In this document: piece by piece, positions 51,726-59,852 of the stretch
How positions within the stretch are numbered: the stretch's first letter is position 1
Layout of the letters: each line of letters begins with the position of its first letter
Source of the DNA: an uncultured beta proteobacterium
Lineage (GTDB): Bacteria > Pseudomonadota > Gammaproteobacteria > Burkholderiales > SG8-41
Length of the DNA: 64,000 nt
Assembly: GCA_903889565.1 (NCBI GenBank)
Contig: CAISYC010000068.1
Coordinates: forward strand, 372,001-436,000
Direction: 5' to 3'
Position numbers and translations under genes: made by a program
The notes under the pieces: generated by a model
Told to the model about the DNA's origin: nothing
Database searches by the model: none
What the model saw: the letters and a program-made list of their open reading frames with translations, nothing else

Positions 51726-52430
51726 ATGACGACCCTGAACATATTCTGCGCTGGCGCGGCGCAGGCGGTGGTAAGCCAGTTGGCGGCGAAGTTCCAGCGC
51801 GAGAGCGGCAACCAGATTCATGCCGAATACGGCGCGGTCGGCGCGATGAAGGCGCGGGTCACCGGCGGCGCGCCGGTCGATATCGTGGTTCTGACCGCGG
51901 CGCTGGTCGATGAATTGATCGCCGAGGGCGAAGTGGTACGCGGTTCGCGCGTCAATCTCGGCCGCGTCGGCACCGGTGTTGCGGTGCGCGCCGGCACGCC
52001 GCGCCCGGACGTGCGCAACGTTGAAGTCCTGCGCGCCAATATTCTTGCCGCAACGCGCATCGTCTGTCCCGACCCCGCGGTGGCCACCGCCGGCAAAGTG
52101 GTGCTGCACGTGCTCGATCAACTGGGTGTGGCCGCCGAGGTGACGCCGCGGCTGCAGTATTTCCCGAACGGTTATGCGGCGATGGCGAATCTGGCGCAAA
52201 GCGATGGCCAGCTCGAAATGGGCATCACCCAGGTTACCGAGATACTCGCCAACCCCGGCGTCACGCTGGTCGGTCCGCTGCCCGATGCGGTGCAGAACAT
52301 GGCCGTGTACTCGGCGGGGCTGGCCGTGCGCGCGGCGCATCCCGAGCGTTCGCGCGAATTCATTCGCCGGCTGACCGGCTTCAACGCCCAACCGGTGTTG
52401 AGCGCAGCCGGCTTCGTAGTGGGCGGCTGA
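51726..52430 (+). CDS. ModA-like substrate-binding protein without signal peptide
   Basis: The 234-residue protein has the two-lobe binding-protein pattern of ModA-type proteins (TTLNIFCAGAAQAVVSQLAAKF, APVDIVVLTAALVDELI, SRVNLGRVGTGVAVRAG). An in-frame TAG sits three codons before ATG 51726, behind a GGAGC ribosome site, so no leader can exist. No permease or ATPase gene follows; instead a MmgE/PrpD gene starts 3 bp after its stop. It may bind a small acid or oxyanion inside the cell. Confidence 0.82.
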   Translation: MTTLNIFCAGAAQAVVSQLAAKFQRESGNQIHAEYGAVGAMKARVTGGAPVDIVVLTAALVDELIAEGEVVRGSRVNLGRVGTGVAVRAGTPRPDVRNVEVLRANILAATRIVCPDPAVATAGKVVLHVLDQLGVAAEVTPRLQYFPNGYAAMANLAQSDGQLEMGITQVTEILANPGVTLVGPLPDAVQNMAVYSAGLAVRAAHPERSREFIRRLTGFNAQPVLSAAGFVVGG

Positions 52431-52433
52431 TTC

Positions 52434-53807
52434 ATGAGCAGCCAACTGCCGGAAACCGCTGTTGCCGAACAACTGGCCGATGCCATCATCGCGCTGTCGG
52501 CGCGCCCGCTACCGCCGGCGGTGCGCACGCGCGCCGAGGAATTGCTGATCGATGTGACCGGACTGTGTGTGGCGGCGCGCCATACCGATTACATCAAGGC
52601 CCTGCTGGCCAGTGTCGATGCGGGCGGCAACTGCACCGCCATCGGGCACGGCACGACGCTGCGCGCCGAGGACGCGGCGATGATCAACGGCACCGCCGCG
52701 CACGGTGAGGATTTCGACGACACCTTCGAGGGCGGGCCGGTGCACAGCAGTGCGGTGGTGGTGCCGGCGGTATTGGCCGCCTGTGAGCGCTTCAATCTCG
52801 ACGGTCGCGCTGCGCTCACGGGTATCGTCGCCGGAATCGAAACGCTGTGCCGCCTGTGTTTCGTGATGCCCAAGGCTATTCACAAGGCGGGTTTTCATCC
52901 GACCAGCATCATGGGCTCAATGGCGTCCACGGTCGCAGTGTCCGCCGCGCTCGGGCTCAACCGCCGGCAGATGGTCGATGCGCTGGGCTGCGCCGGCAGC
53001 ATGGCCTCGGGCATCATCGAATATCTGGCCGAAGGTGCGTGGGCCAAACGATTGCACGCTGGGTGGGCGGCGCGCGTGGGCATACATGCCGCGCGCTTCG
53101 GGCAGCACGGTTTTTTCGGTCCGCGCACGGTGTTCGAGGGCACGCACGGCCTGTTCAACGGTTTTGCGCGCAATGCGAACGGCGACTATGCCGCCATGCT
53201 GCGCGATTTCGGCAGTGAGTGGCATATGCTGAAGCTGACCTTCAAGCCGTATGCGACCGGCACCATGAACCAGCCCTATATCGACTGCGCGCTGCGCCTC
53301 GCGCAACAGGGGTTTGCCGCAGAGGACGTTGCCGACGTCTTGTGCGAAACCGCCGAGGGGTATGTGCACCGGCTGTGGGATCCGCTCGCCGACAAGCAGC
53401 GGCCGGCCAACGATTACGCCGCCAAGTTCAGCGCGCCGTTTAATGTCGCGGTCGCTTTCGTCACCGGCAGCGCGGGTCTCGATGCATTCAGCGAAAAAAC
53501 CGTGCGCGACCCGCGCATTCTCGCGCTGGCCGGCAAGGTGCGTTACGTGGTCGATCCGAACAACCCCTATCCAAAGGCCTACACCGGACATGTGCGGATG
53601 ACGTTGAAGGACGGCCGCGTGTTCGAACAGCGCCAGCCGCATATCCGCGGCGGCGTGCACGACCCTTTGTCGCGCGCGGACATCGAACAGAAGTTCCGCC
53701 TCAATGCCGCCTTCGGCGGCTGGAGCGAGGCGCAGTCGGCGCAGTTTCTGCAGTTCGCGCGCAGCGCCTTCGACGGTAAACTCGATCTGACGATGTTGCG
53801 CAGCTGA
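52434..53807 (+). CDS. MmgE/PrpD-family protein (copy 3)
   Basis: The 457-residue protein has the family marks: AAHGEDFDDTFEGGPVHSSAVVVPAVLA near residue 84, a KAGFHPTSIMGSMAST segment, and a C-terminal ligand domain (RMTLKDGRVFEQRQ). It is separated from the ModA-like gene by only 3 bp, so the pair is probably one unit. It is the most diverged of the three copies here. Confidence 0.9.
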   Translation: MSSQLPETAVAEQLADAIIALSARPLPPAVRTRAEELLIDVTGLCVAARHTDYIKALLASVDAGGNCTAIGHGTTLRAEDAAMINGTAAHGEDFDDTFEGGPVHSSAVVVPAVLAACERFNLDGRAALTGIVAGIETLCRLCFVMPKAIHKAGFHPTSIMGSMASTVAVSAALGLNRRQMVDALGCAGSMASGIIEYLAEGAWAKRLHAGWAARVGIHAARFGQHGFFGPRTVFEGTHGLFNGFARNANGDYAAMLRDFGSEWHMLKLTFKPYATGTMNQPYIDCALRLAQQGFAAEDVADVLCETAEGYVHRLWDPLADKQRPANDYAAKFSAPFNVAVAFVTGSAGLDAFSEKTVRDPRILALAGKVRYVVDPNNPYPKAYTGHVRMTLKDGRVFEQRQPHIRGGVHDPLSRADIEQKFRLNAAFGGWSEAQSAQFLQFARSAFDGKLDLTMLRS

Positions 53808-53837
53808 AGAAAAGAAGAAAAGCGGAAAAAAACGGAA

Positions 53838-53957
53838 GCAGCAGAGGTCACAGGGTTCACGGAGGTTCGGCGAGAATTCGTGCGACCTCGCGTGATGCGG
53901 GTCGATTGTTTGTTGTTTGATTTTTCTCTGTGTTTTCAGTGACCTCTGTGGCCAGAG
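53838..53957. repeat. dispersed inverted repeat, copy 2
   Basis: The left arm reads CAGAGGTCACAGGGTTCACGGAGG (53842-53865) and the right arm CTCTGTGTTTTCAGTGACCTCTGTGG (53927-53952), its near reverse complement, around a 60 bp centre. It has the same style as the copy at 15193-15268. It fills most of the gap between the MmgE/PrpD gene and the acyl-CoA ligase gene. Confidence 0.65.
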
Positions 53958-53974
53958 TGGTTGGGGGAGGCGAC

Positions 53975-55585
53975 ATGCACAGCACGATGATGGATTTTCC
54001 GCTGACGCTCGCGCACGTTTTCCGGCGCGCCGCCAGGCTGTTCGGCGCAACCGAGGTGGTGTCGCGGCTGCCCGACAAGTCGCTGCATCGTTACCACTAC
54101 CGCGATTTTCACTATCGCGCTGCAGCGCTGGGCGGCGCGCTGCAGGCGATGGGCCTCAAGCCCGGTGACCGCATTGCCACGCTGATGTGGAATCACTACG
54201 CCCATCTCGAAGCCTACTTTGGCATTCCCTGCGCCGGCTTCGTGCTGCATACACTTAATTTGCGATTGCACCCGGACGATATCGCTTTCATCGCGCAGCA
54301 TGCCGGCGACCGCGTGCTGATCGTCGACGACGTGCTGCTGCCGCTTTATGAAAAATTCCGCGGCAAAGCACATTTCGAGCGCGTAATCGTGGTGCCCTTG
54401 AGCGGCGCGGCGGTCGCCGCCGGTTACGACGACTACGAACAGTTGATCGCCGCCGCGCCGTCGCTGGCGTCGCCCGTGCTCGACGAGAACGCCGCCGCCG
54501 GCATGTGCTATACCTCCGGTACCACCGGGCGGCCGAAGGGCGTGGTCTATTCGCATCGCGCACTGGTCCTGCATTCGATGGCAAGCGCGATGGGCGACAC
54601 GCTGGCTCTGACACAGAGCGATTCATTGTGTCCGGTGGTGCCGATGTTTCACGTCAACGCCTGGGGCCTGCCGTTCACCGGCGTCATGGTGGGCTGTAAA
54701 CTTGTGCTGCCGGGGCCGCATCTCGATGCCGTTAGCCTGCTCGATCTGTATCAGTCGGAACGCGTGACGTTCACCGCCGGTGTGCCGACCATCTGGATGG
54801 GGATACTGCAGGCTCTCGAAAAAAATCCGGCGCAATGGACCTTGACGCCGGGCATGCGCATGGTGGTTGGCGGTGCTGCCGCCTCGGAAACGATGATCCG
54901 TGCGTTTGACCGGCACAATCTGCGTGTGCTGCACGCCTGGGGCATGACGGAGACCACGCCGCTGGGCACCACCGCACACCTCAAACATTCGCTGCAGTCG
55001 CTGTCCGACGACGAAAAATACGGCTACCGCAGCAAGCAGGGACTGCCGGCGCCATTCGTCGAGCTGCGCGCGATGACCGATGACGGCGAAGCGCCGTGGG
55101 ACGGCACAACCATGGGCGAACTGCAGGTGCGCGGGCCGTGGATTGCCGCGGGCTATCACGAATTGCCGGCGGAAGACGACAAATGGACCGCGGACGGCTG
55201 GTTCCGCACCGGTGATGTGGCCACCATCGACGCCGAGGGCTACGTCAAAATCACCGACCGCACCAAGGATCTGATCAAGTCGGGTGGCGAGTGGATCAGC
55301 TCGCTTGATCTGGAGAACGCGCTGGTGGCGCACCCGGCGGTGCTGGAGGCGGCGGTGATCGGTGTGGCGCATCCGAAATGGGACGAGCGGCCGCTGGCGG
55401 TGATCGTGCTCAAAGCGGGCGCGCAGACCGACGAACAGGCGCTGCGCGCATTTCTGGCGCCGAAGCTGGCGAAATTCTGGATTCCCGATGCCTTCGTCTT
55501 TGTGCCGGAAATTCCGCGTACCTCCACCGGCAAGATGCTGAAGGCGACGCTGCGCGAGCGTTTTCGCGAGTGGCACTGGCCGTGA
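53975..55585 (+). CDS. AMP-forming acyl-CoA synthetase (long-chain fatty acid-CoA ligase family)
   Basis: The 536-residue protein has the ANL signatures in order: YTSGTTGRPKGVVYSHR (ATP phosphate loop) near residue 195, WGMTETTPLG near 325, GWFRTGDVATID near 418, and a C-terminal Lys in RTSTGKMLKATL near 520. It activates a carboxylic acid to the CoA ester via an acyl-AMP. GGGGGAGG lies before ATG 53975. It probably feeds a fatty or aromatic acid into beta-oxidation. It is the last metabolic gene before the kinase region. Confidence 0.93.
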   Translation: MHSTMMDFPLTLAHVFRRAARLFGATEVVSRLPDKSLHRYHYRDFHYRAAALGGALQAMGLKPGDRIATLMWNHYAHLEAYFGIPCAGFVLHTLNLRLHPDDIAFIAQHAGDRVLIVDDVLLPLYEKFRGKAHFERVIVVPLSGAAVAAGYDDYEQLIAAAPSLASPVLDENAAAGMCYTSGTTGRPKGVVYSHRALVLHSMASAMGDTLALTQSDSLCPVVPMFHVNAWGLPFTGVMVGCKLVLPGPHLDAVSLLDLYQSERVTFTAGVPTIWMGILQALEKNPAQWTLTPGMRMVVGGAAASETMIRAFDRHNLRVLHAWGMTETTPLGTTAHLKHSLQSLSDDEKYGYRSKQGLPAPFVELRAMTDDGEAPWDGTTMGELQVRGPWIAAGYHELPAEDDKWTADGWFRTGDVATIDAEGYVKITDRTKDLIKSGGEWISSLDLENALVAHPAVLEAAVIGVAHPKWDERPLAVIVLKAGAQTDEQALRAFLAPKLAKFWIPDAFVFVPEIPRTSTGKMLKATLRERFREWHWP

Positions 55586-55734
55586 TGCGCCGGTTGCGGC
55601 GGCCGGCCGAAGTTGTTACCTGTTGTTACAGACGTGGATTTTTTACGATTCGCGAGCGATGATGCGCGCTTATTTGATTTCGATGATTCCGTCCGGTGGC
55701 TGCCGGACGACGGCACTGACTGGAGCGTAATCGG

Positions 55735-57363
55735 GTGTCCGACACGCCGACTTATCGCAATTCACTGACCCTGGGATCGATGCTGCACGAATACCGGCTC
55801 GACTCGGTGCTCGGCGCGGGCGGCTTCGGCATGACCTATCTGGGCTGGGACGTCAATCTCGAGAAGCACGTCGCGATCAAGGAATACCTGCCGGGCGATC
55901 TCGCCATGCGCGCGCTCGACGGCAGCATCGTGCCGGTCAACACGGAAAGCGAATACAACTACAAGTGGGGGCTCGAGCGTTTCGTGCAGGAGGCGCGCAC
56001 GCTGGCCAGGTTCAGCCATCCCAACATCGTGCGCGTCAACCGCTACTTCGAGGCCAACGGCACCAGCTATATGGTGATGGATTACGAGGCGGGCGAATCG
56101 CTCTATCAGTATCTGAAACGCAGTCCGGCGCCCGACGAGGCATGGCTCAAACGCATGCTGATGCCGATTCTCGACGGACTGGCGGCGGTGCACAAGGCTG
56201 GCTTCCTGCATCGCGACATCAAGCCGTCCAACGTGTTTATCCGCGAAGACGGCTCGCCGGTGGTGATCGATTTCGGCTCGGCGCGTCTGGCCACCGGCGG
56301 CACTTCGAAAAGCCTGACTGCCATCGTCACGCCGGGTTATGCGCCGATTGAACAGTACGCGGGCGACGGCAATCAGGGACCGTGGACCGACATCTACGCG
56401 CTGGCCGGCGTGATGTTCCGCGCGGTCACCGGCGAAAACCCGCCCGATGCAGTCAAACGCATGCGCCAGGACACGGTGCCGGCGGCTTTGGCGAAACTGG
56501 GGCCGCGTTATGACGAACGGTTTCTGCGCGCGATCGAGGTCGGCCTTGCGCTTGAAGAGGGCGTGCGGCCGAAGTCCGTGCATGAGTGGCGCGATCTGTT
56601 CAATGGCGGCGCGCCGGCGACGGCGCTTAACAGTGCGGCGCAGGCGACCGCGGCGCCAACCCGGCGCGATGTTCCGGCGCCGGCAGCAGTCGTGCCGACG
56701 CCCGCGCCGGCGACGGTTACAGGCGCGACCGCCACGCGCGTGATGACGCGTTCGCGTCTGCGCTGGCTGCGCCGGGCGGTCTTCTTCGGTGCCATCGCGG
56801 TAGCCGTCTTGGTGCTGTTCAAGCAGCGCGCGATGGAAAAGGAATTGCGGCGTGCCGAGCAGCAGCAGCCGGGGGAGATGGCACCGCCGGCGGAGCGCCG
56901 CATGACGCAGCGCTTCGAATCGGCGGACACCGACAAAAGCGGATTTCTCAGCCGCGACGAACTTGCCAGCCGCCTGCCTGCCTACGCCAGCCGTTTCAAT
57001 GAAATCGACAGCAATGCCGACGGCATGGTGTCGCTGGGCGAACTGACGGCCTTCATGCAAAAGGAAGGCCTTGACGACGAATTGCGCGACAGCGAGCGCA
57101 ATGCGGCGCCGGACAAGGCCGGGTCGCCGCCACCTGACAAGAGTCCGCCGCCGCGCGCGGATAGTTCGATACCGCAATCGGTGCAATTGGAATTCAACAG
57201 TGCCGATCGTGACGGCAACGGTTTTCTGACGCCCGACGAGGTGCGTGGACGCTTTCCCTACATCGAGCGCAATTTTTCAAAAGTCGATACCGATGGCGAC
57301 GGGCGCATTTCGCCCGCCGAATTGGCGGCATTGCGCAATCTGCAGAAGCAGCGCCTGCAATAG
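55735..57363 (+). CDS. receptor Ser/Thr protein kinase with four EF-hand motifs
   Basis: The 542-residue protein has an N-terminal protein kinase (GAGGFG at 28-33, K49, HRD 159-161, DFG 179-181), a Pro/Ala-rich linker, one membrane helix (about 348-363) and a C-terminal part with four EF-hand loops: D398-E409, D425-E436, D491-E502 and D518-E529, each with acids at the calcium positions. By the positive-inside rule the EF-hands lie in the periplasm. It starts at GTG. A similar kinase follows 102 bp on. The plain reading is a calcium-sensing receptor kinase; calcium binding is inferred from motifs only. Confidence 0.9.
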   Translation: MSDTPTYRNSLTLGSMLHEYRLDSVLGAGGFGMTYLGWDVNLEKHVAIKEYLPGDLAMRALDGSIVPVNTESEYNYKWGLERFVQEARTLARFSHPNIVRVNRYFEANGTSYMVMDYEAGESLYQYLKRSPAPDEAWLKRMLMPILDGLAAVHKAGFLHRDIKPSNVFIREDGSPVVIDFGSARLATGGTSKSLTAIVTPGYAPIEQYAGDGNQGPWTDIYALAGVMFRAVTGENPPDAVKRMRQDTVPAALAKLGPRYDERFLRAIEVGLALEEGVRPKSVHEWRDLFNGGAPATALNSAAQATAAPTRRDVPAPAAVVPTPAPATVTGATATRVMTRSRLRWLRRAVFFGAIAVAVLVLFKQRAMEKELRRAEQQQPGEMAPPAERRMTQRFESADTDKSGFLSRDELASRLPAYASRFNEIDSNADGMVSLGELTAFMQKEGLDDELRDSERNAAPDKAGSPPPDKSPPPRADSSIPQSVQLEFNSADRDGNGFLTPDEVRGRFPYIERNFSKVDTDGDGRISPAELAALRNLQKQRLQ

Positions 57364-57464
57364 CGCCGGCGGCGTGACAGCGCGCCAGCCGGTGCTTGGT
57401 TTTCGCTGCAAAATCAGCGATGATGCCAAGGTCGCCGGATTGGAGCCGGCAACCCTCGCTGGTT

Positions 57465-58766
57465 ATGGTTGAAATCCTGAATTACCGCAATGCGCTGCCG
57501 CTGGGTTCGATGCTGCTCGAATACCGGCTGGAGTCCGTGCTCGGCGCGGGCGGTTTCGGCATGACCTATCTGGCCTACGACAGCGTCCTCGACAAGCGGG
57601 TCGCGATCAAGGAATACCTGCCGGTGGAACTCGCGGTGCGCGCGCTCGACGGCGCCATCGTGCCGATCAACACGGGCAGCGATTACAACTACAAGTGGGG
57701 CCTCGACCGTTTTCTGCAGGAGGCGCGCCTGCTGGCCAAATTCAGTCATCCGAATATCGTCGCGGTGAGCCGCTTTTTCGAGGCCAACGGCACCGCCTAT
57801 ATGGTGATGAATTACGAGTCCGGGCTGTCGCTGAGCCAGTTGCTCAAGCGCATTCCGCAGCCCGACGAAGCCATGCTGACGCGCATCCTGATGCCGCTGC
57901 TCGATGGCTTGCACGCGGTGCATGAGGCGGGATTTCTGCATCGCGATATCAAGCCTTCGAATCTGTTCATCCGCGACACCGGTCATCCGGTGCTGCTCGA
58001 TTTCGGCGCGGCGCGCCTCGCCATCGGCGCCACCACGCGCACCATGACCTCGATTCTGACGCCGGGCTATGCGCCGCTCGAACAATATTCGAAGGACGGC
58101 AATCAGGGGCCGTGGACCGACATCTATTCGCTGGCGGCTGTGCTCTACCGCGCGGTGGTCGGCGACAATCCGCCGGACGTAGTGACGCGCTTGAAAGACG
58201 ACCCGGTATTGCAGACGCTGGTTGCCGCGCGCGACCGTTTCAGCACGACTTTTCTGCACGGCATCAATCGCGGTCTCGAAGTCGATGAGAAAAAGCGTCC
58301 GCAATCGGTGCCGGAGTGGAAGGCGATGTTCACCGGCGAAGCCTTCACCGCGCCGGCCGGCACCGACACTGCCGACACCGTGCACGATGTGCCGACCCAG
58401 CGCATCGATCCGAACGTGCTGGCGCCGACCAAGGTCTCGGTATGGCGGCGCAATTTGTCGATGCCGCAGTTGACGGCCTTCGCTGCCGGCGCGCTGGCGC
58501 TGTTTCTGGTAATCGGCGGCGCTGACCTGTTTGAGCGGCTGACGAGCGATGAGGCGCCTTTGCCTCCCCCGGTCAGGGCGGCGGCCAAAGCGCAGGATGC
58601 GGGCAAACTGACGCCGCGCGAGTTTTACCTGCTCGACCGCGACCGCTCGGGTTATCTGACGCCGGACGAGGTCAAGGGCGATGCGGTGATCGAAAAGAAT
58701 TTCCGCAAACTCGACCGCAATCACGACGGCCGCCTGTCGCTCGAGGAATTCACCGCTGCGCCGTGA
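57465..58766 (+). CDS. receptor Ser/Thr protein kinase with two EF-hand motifs
   Basis: The 433-residue protein is a paralogue of the previous kinase. The kinase domain has GAGGFG, K49, HRD 159-161 and DFG 179-181 at the same numbers. One membrane helix (about 336-352) is followed by a short tail with two EF-hand loops, D391-E402 and D417-E428, both complete. It has lost, or never had, the extra EF-hand pair and Pro-rich spacer of its neighbour. ATG 57465 is chosen for alignment with the paralogue. The targets of phosphorylation are unknown. Confidence 0.9.
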   Translation: MVEILNYRNALPLGSMLLEYRLESVLGAGGFGMTYLAYDSVLDKRVAIKEYLPVELAVRALDGAIVPINTGSDYNYKWGLDRFLQEARLLAKFSHPNIVAVSRFFEANGTAYMVMNYESGLSLSQLLKRIPQPDEAMLTRILMPLLDGLHAVHEAGFLHRDIKPSNLFIRDTGHPVLLDFGAARLAIGATTRTMTSILTPGYAPLEQYSKDGNQGPWTDIYSLAAVLYRAVVGDNPPDVVTRLKDDPVLQTLVAARDRFSTTFLHGINRGLEVDEKKRPQSVPEWKAMFTGEAFTAPAGTDTADTVHDVPTQRIDPNVLAPTKVSVWRRNLSMPQLTAFAAGALALFLVIGGADLFERLTSDEAPLPPPVRAAAKAQDAGKLTPREFYLLDRDRSGYLTPDEVKGDAVIEKNFRKLDRNHDGRLSLEEFTAAP

Positions 58767-58934
58767 ACGGCGCGGCGCCCGTCATGGCCACCGCCGGTCG
58801 CCGACCCGACGCGGCGGCAGCCGCCGAAACTGCGCTTTCCTGCGCCGAAGTCATTGAATTGCATGGGTTATGAACATGTCTTATCATAGATCAAGAAACG
58901 CGCGCGGGGCGCCGTGGCTACTCGGGAGAATGGT

Positions 58935-59807
58935 ATGGGACTGAGGCTTAAATTCAATCTGGTCTTGCTGCTGGTGTTTCTGCTCGGACTCGGCGTGACC
59001 GGATACGAATCGTACGAGCTGCTGCACAAGAATGCGCGCGAGGAAGTGCTGCGCAATGCCGGCGTCATGATGGAGGCCGCCTTGTCCATGCGCGGCTACA
59101 CCGTATCGCAGGTGCGTCCGGTCCTGCAGACGGACCCGGAGAAATTTCTGCCGCAGAGCGTGCCGGCGTTTGCGGCAACCGAAATCATGACGCTGCTGCG
59201 CAAGAAATATCCGGATTACGCCTACAAGGAAGCGGCGCTCAACCCGACCAATCCGCGCGACCGCGCGGTCGAGTGGGAGACTGACCTCGTCAACATTTTC
59301 CGCGGCGACACATCCAAGACCGAGCTGTCCGGGGTGCGCCAGACGCCGACCGGGCCGTCGCTGTATCTGGCGCGGCCGCTGCAGATCAAAGACGCCGCCT
59401 GCCTGGTCTGCCACACGAACGCGGAGGTTGCGCCGCCGGCGATGGTCAAGATTTACGGCACCAACAACGGCTTTGGCTGGCAGCACATGGAAGTTATCGG
59501 CGCGCAGATCGTGTCGGTGCCGATGTCGCTGCCGGTGGAGAACGCCAACCGCGCGTTTTATACCTTCATGACTGCGCTCTCCATCGTATTCGTCGTGCTG
59601 TTCGTGCTGCTGAACGTCATGTTGAGCCTGCTGGTGGTGCGGCCGATCCGCATGATGTCGAAGGCAGCCGACCAGATCAGCACCGGCAGTACCGATGTCG
59701 CCGATCTCAAGGACACGGGCAGGGACGAGGTCGCCCAGCTTGCCAAGGCGTTTAACCGCATGCGGCGCAGCCTTGAGAAGGCGATTCAGTTGATCGATTC
59801 CAAATAG
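58935..59807 (+). CDS. DUF3365-type haem sensor with HAMP domain
   Basis: The 290-residue protein has an N-terminal membrane helix (about 8-26), a periplasmic domain ending with one CLVCH haem-attachment motif (C156-H160), a second helix (about 211-234) and a HAMP domain (235-287). The periplasmic region resembles the Tll0287-like/DUF3365 domain, a c-type haem sensor. There is no output domain after HAMP, so it must signal by contact with another protein, possibly a kinase of this cluster. GGGAGAA lies just before ATG 58935. Confidence 0.87.
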   Translation: MGLRLKFNLVLLLVFLLGLGVTGYESYELLHKNAREEVLRNAGVMMEAALSMRGYTVSQVRPVLQTDPEKFLPQSVPAFAATEIMTLLRKKYPDYAYKEAALNPTNPRDRAVEWETDLVNIFRGDTSKTELSGVRQTPTGPSLYLARPLQIKDAACLVCHTNAEVAPPAMVKIYGTNNGFGWQHMEVIGAQIVSVPMSLPVENANRAFYTFMTALSIVFVVLFVLLNVMLSLLVVRPIRMMSKAADQISTGSTDVADLKDTGRDEVAQLAKAFNRMRRSLEKAIQLIDSK

Positions 59808-59852
59808 CGGTGCGGCGACCCAACGAACGCGCGATGAAAGCGGAACGCTGAG

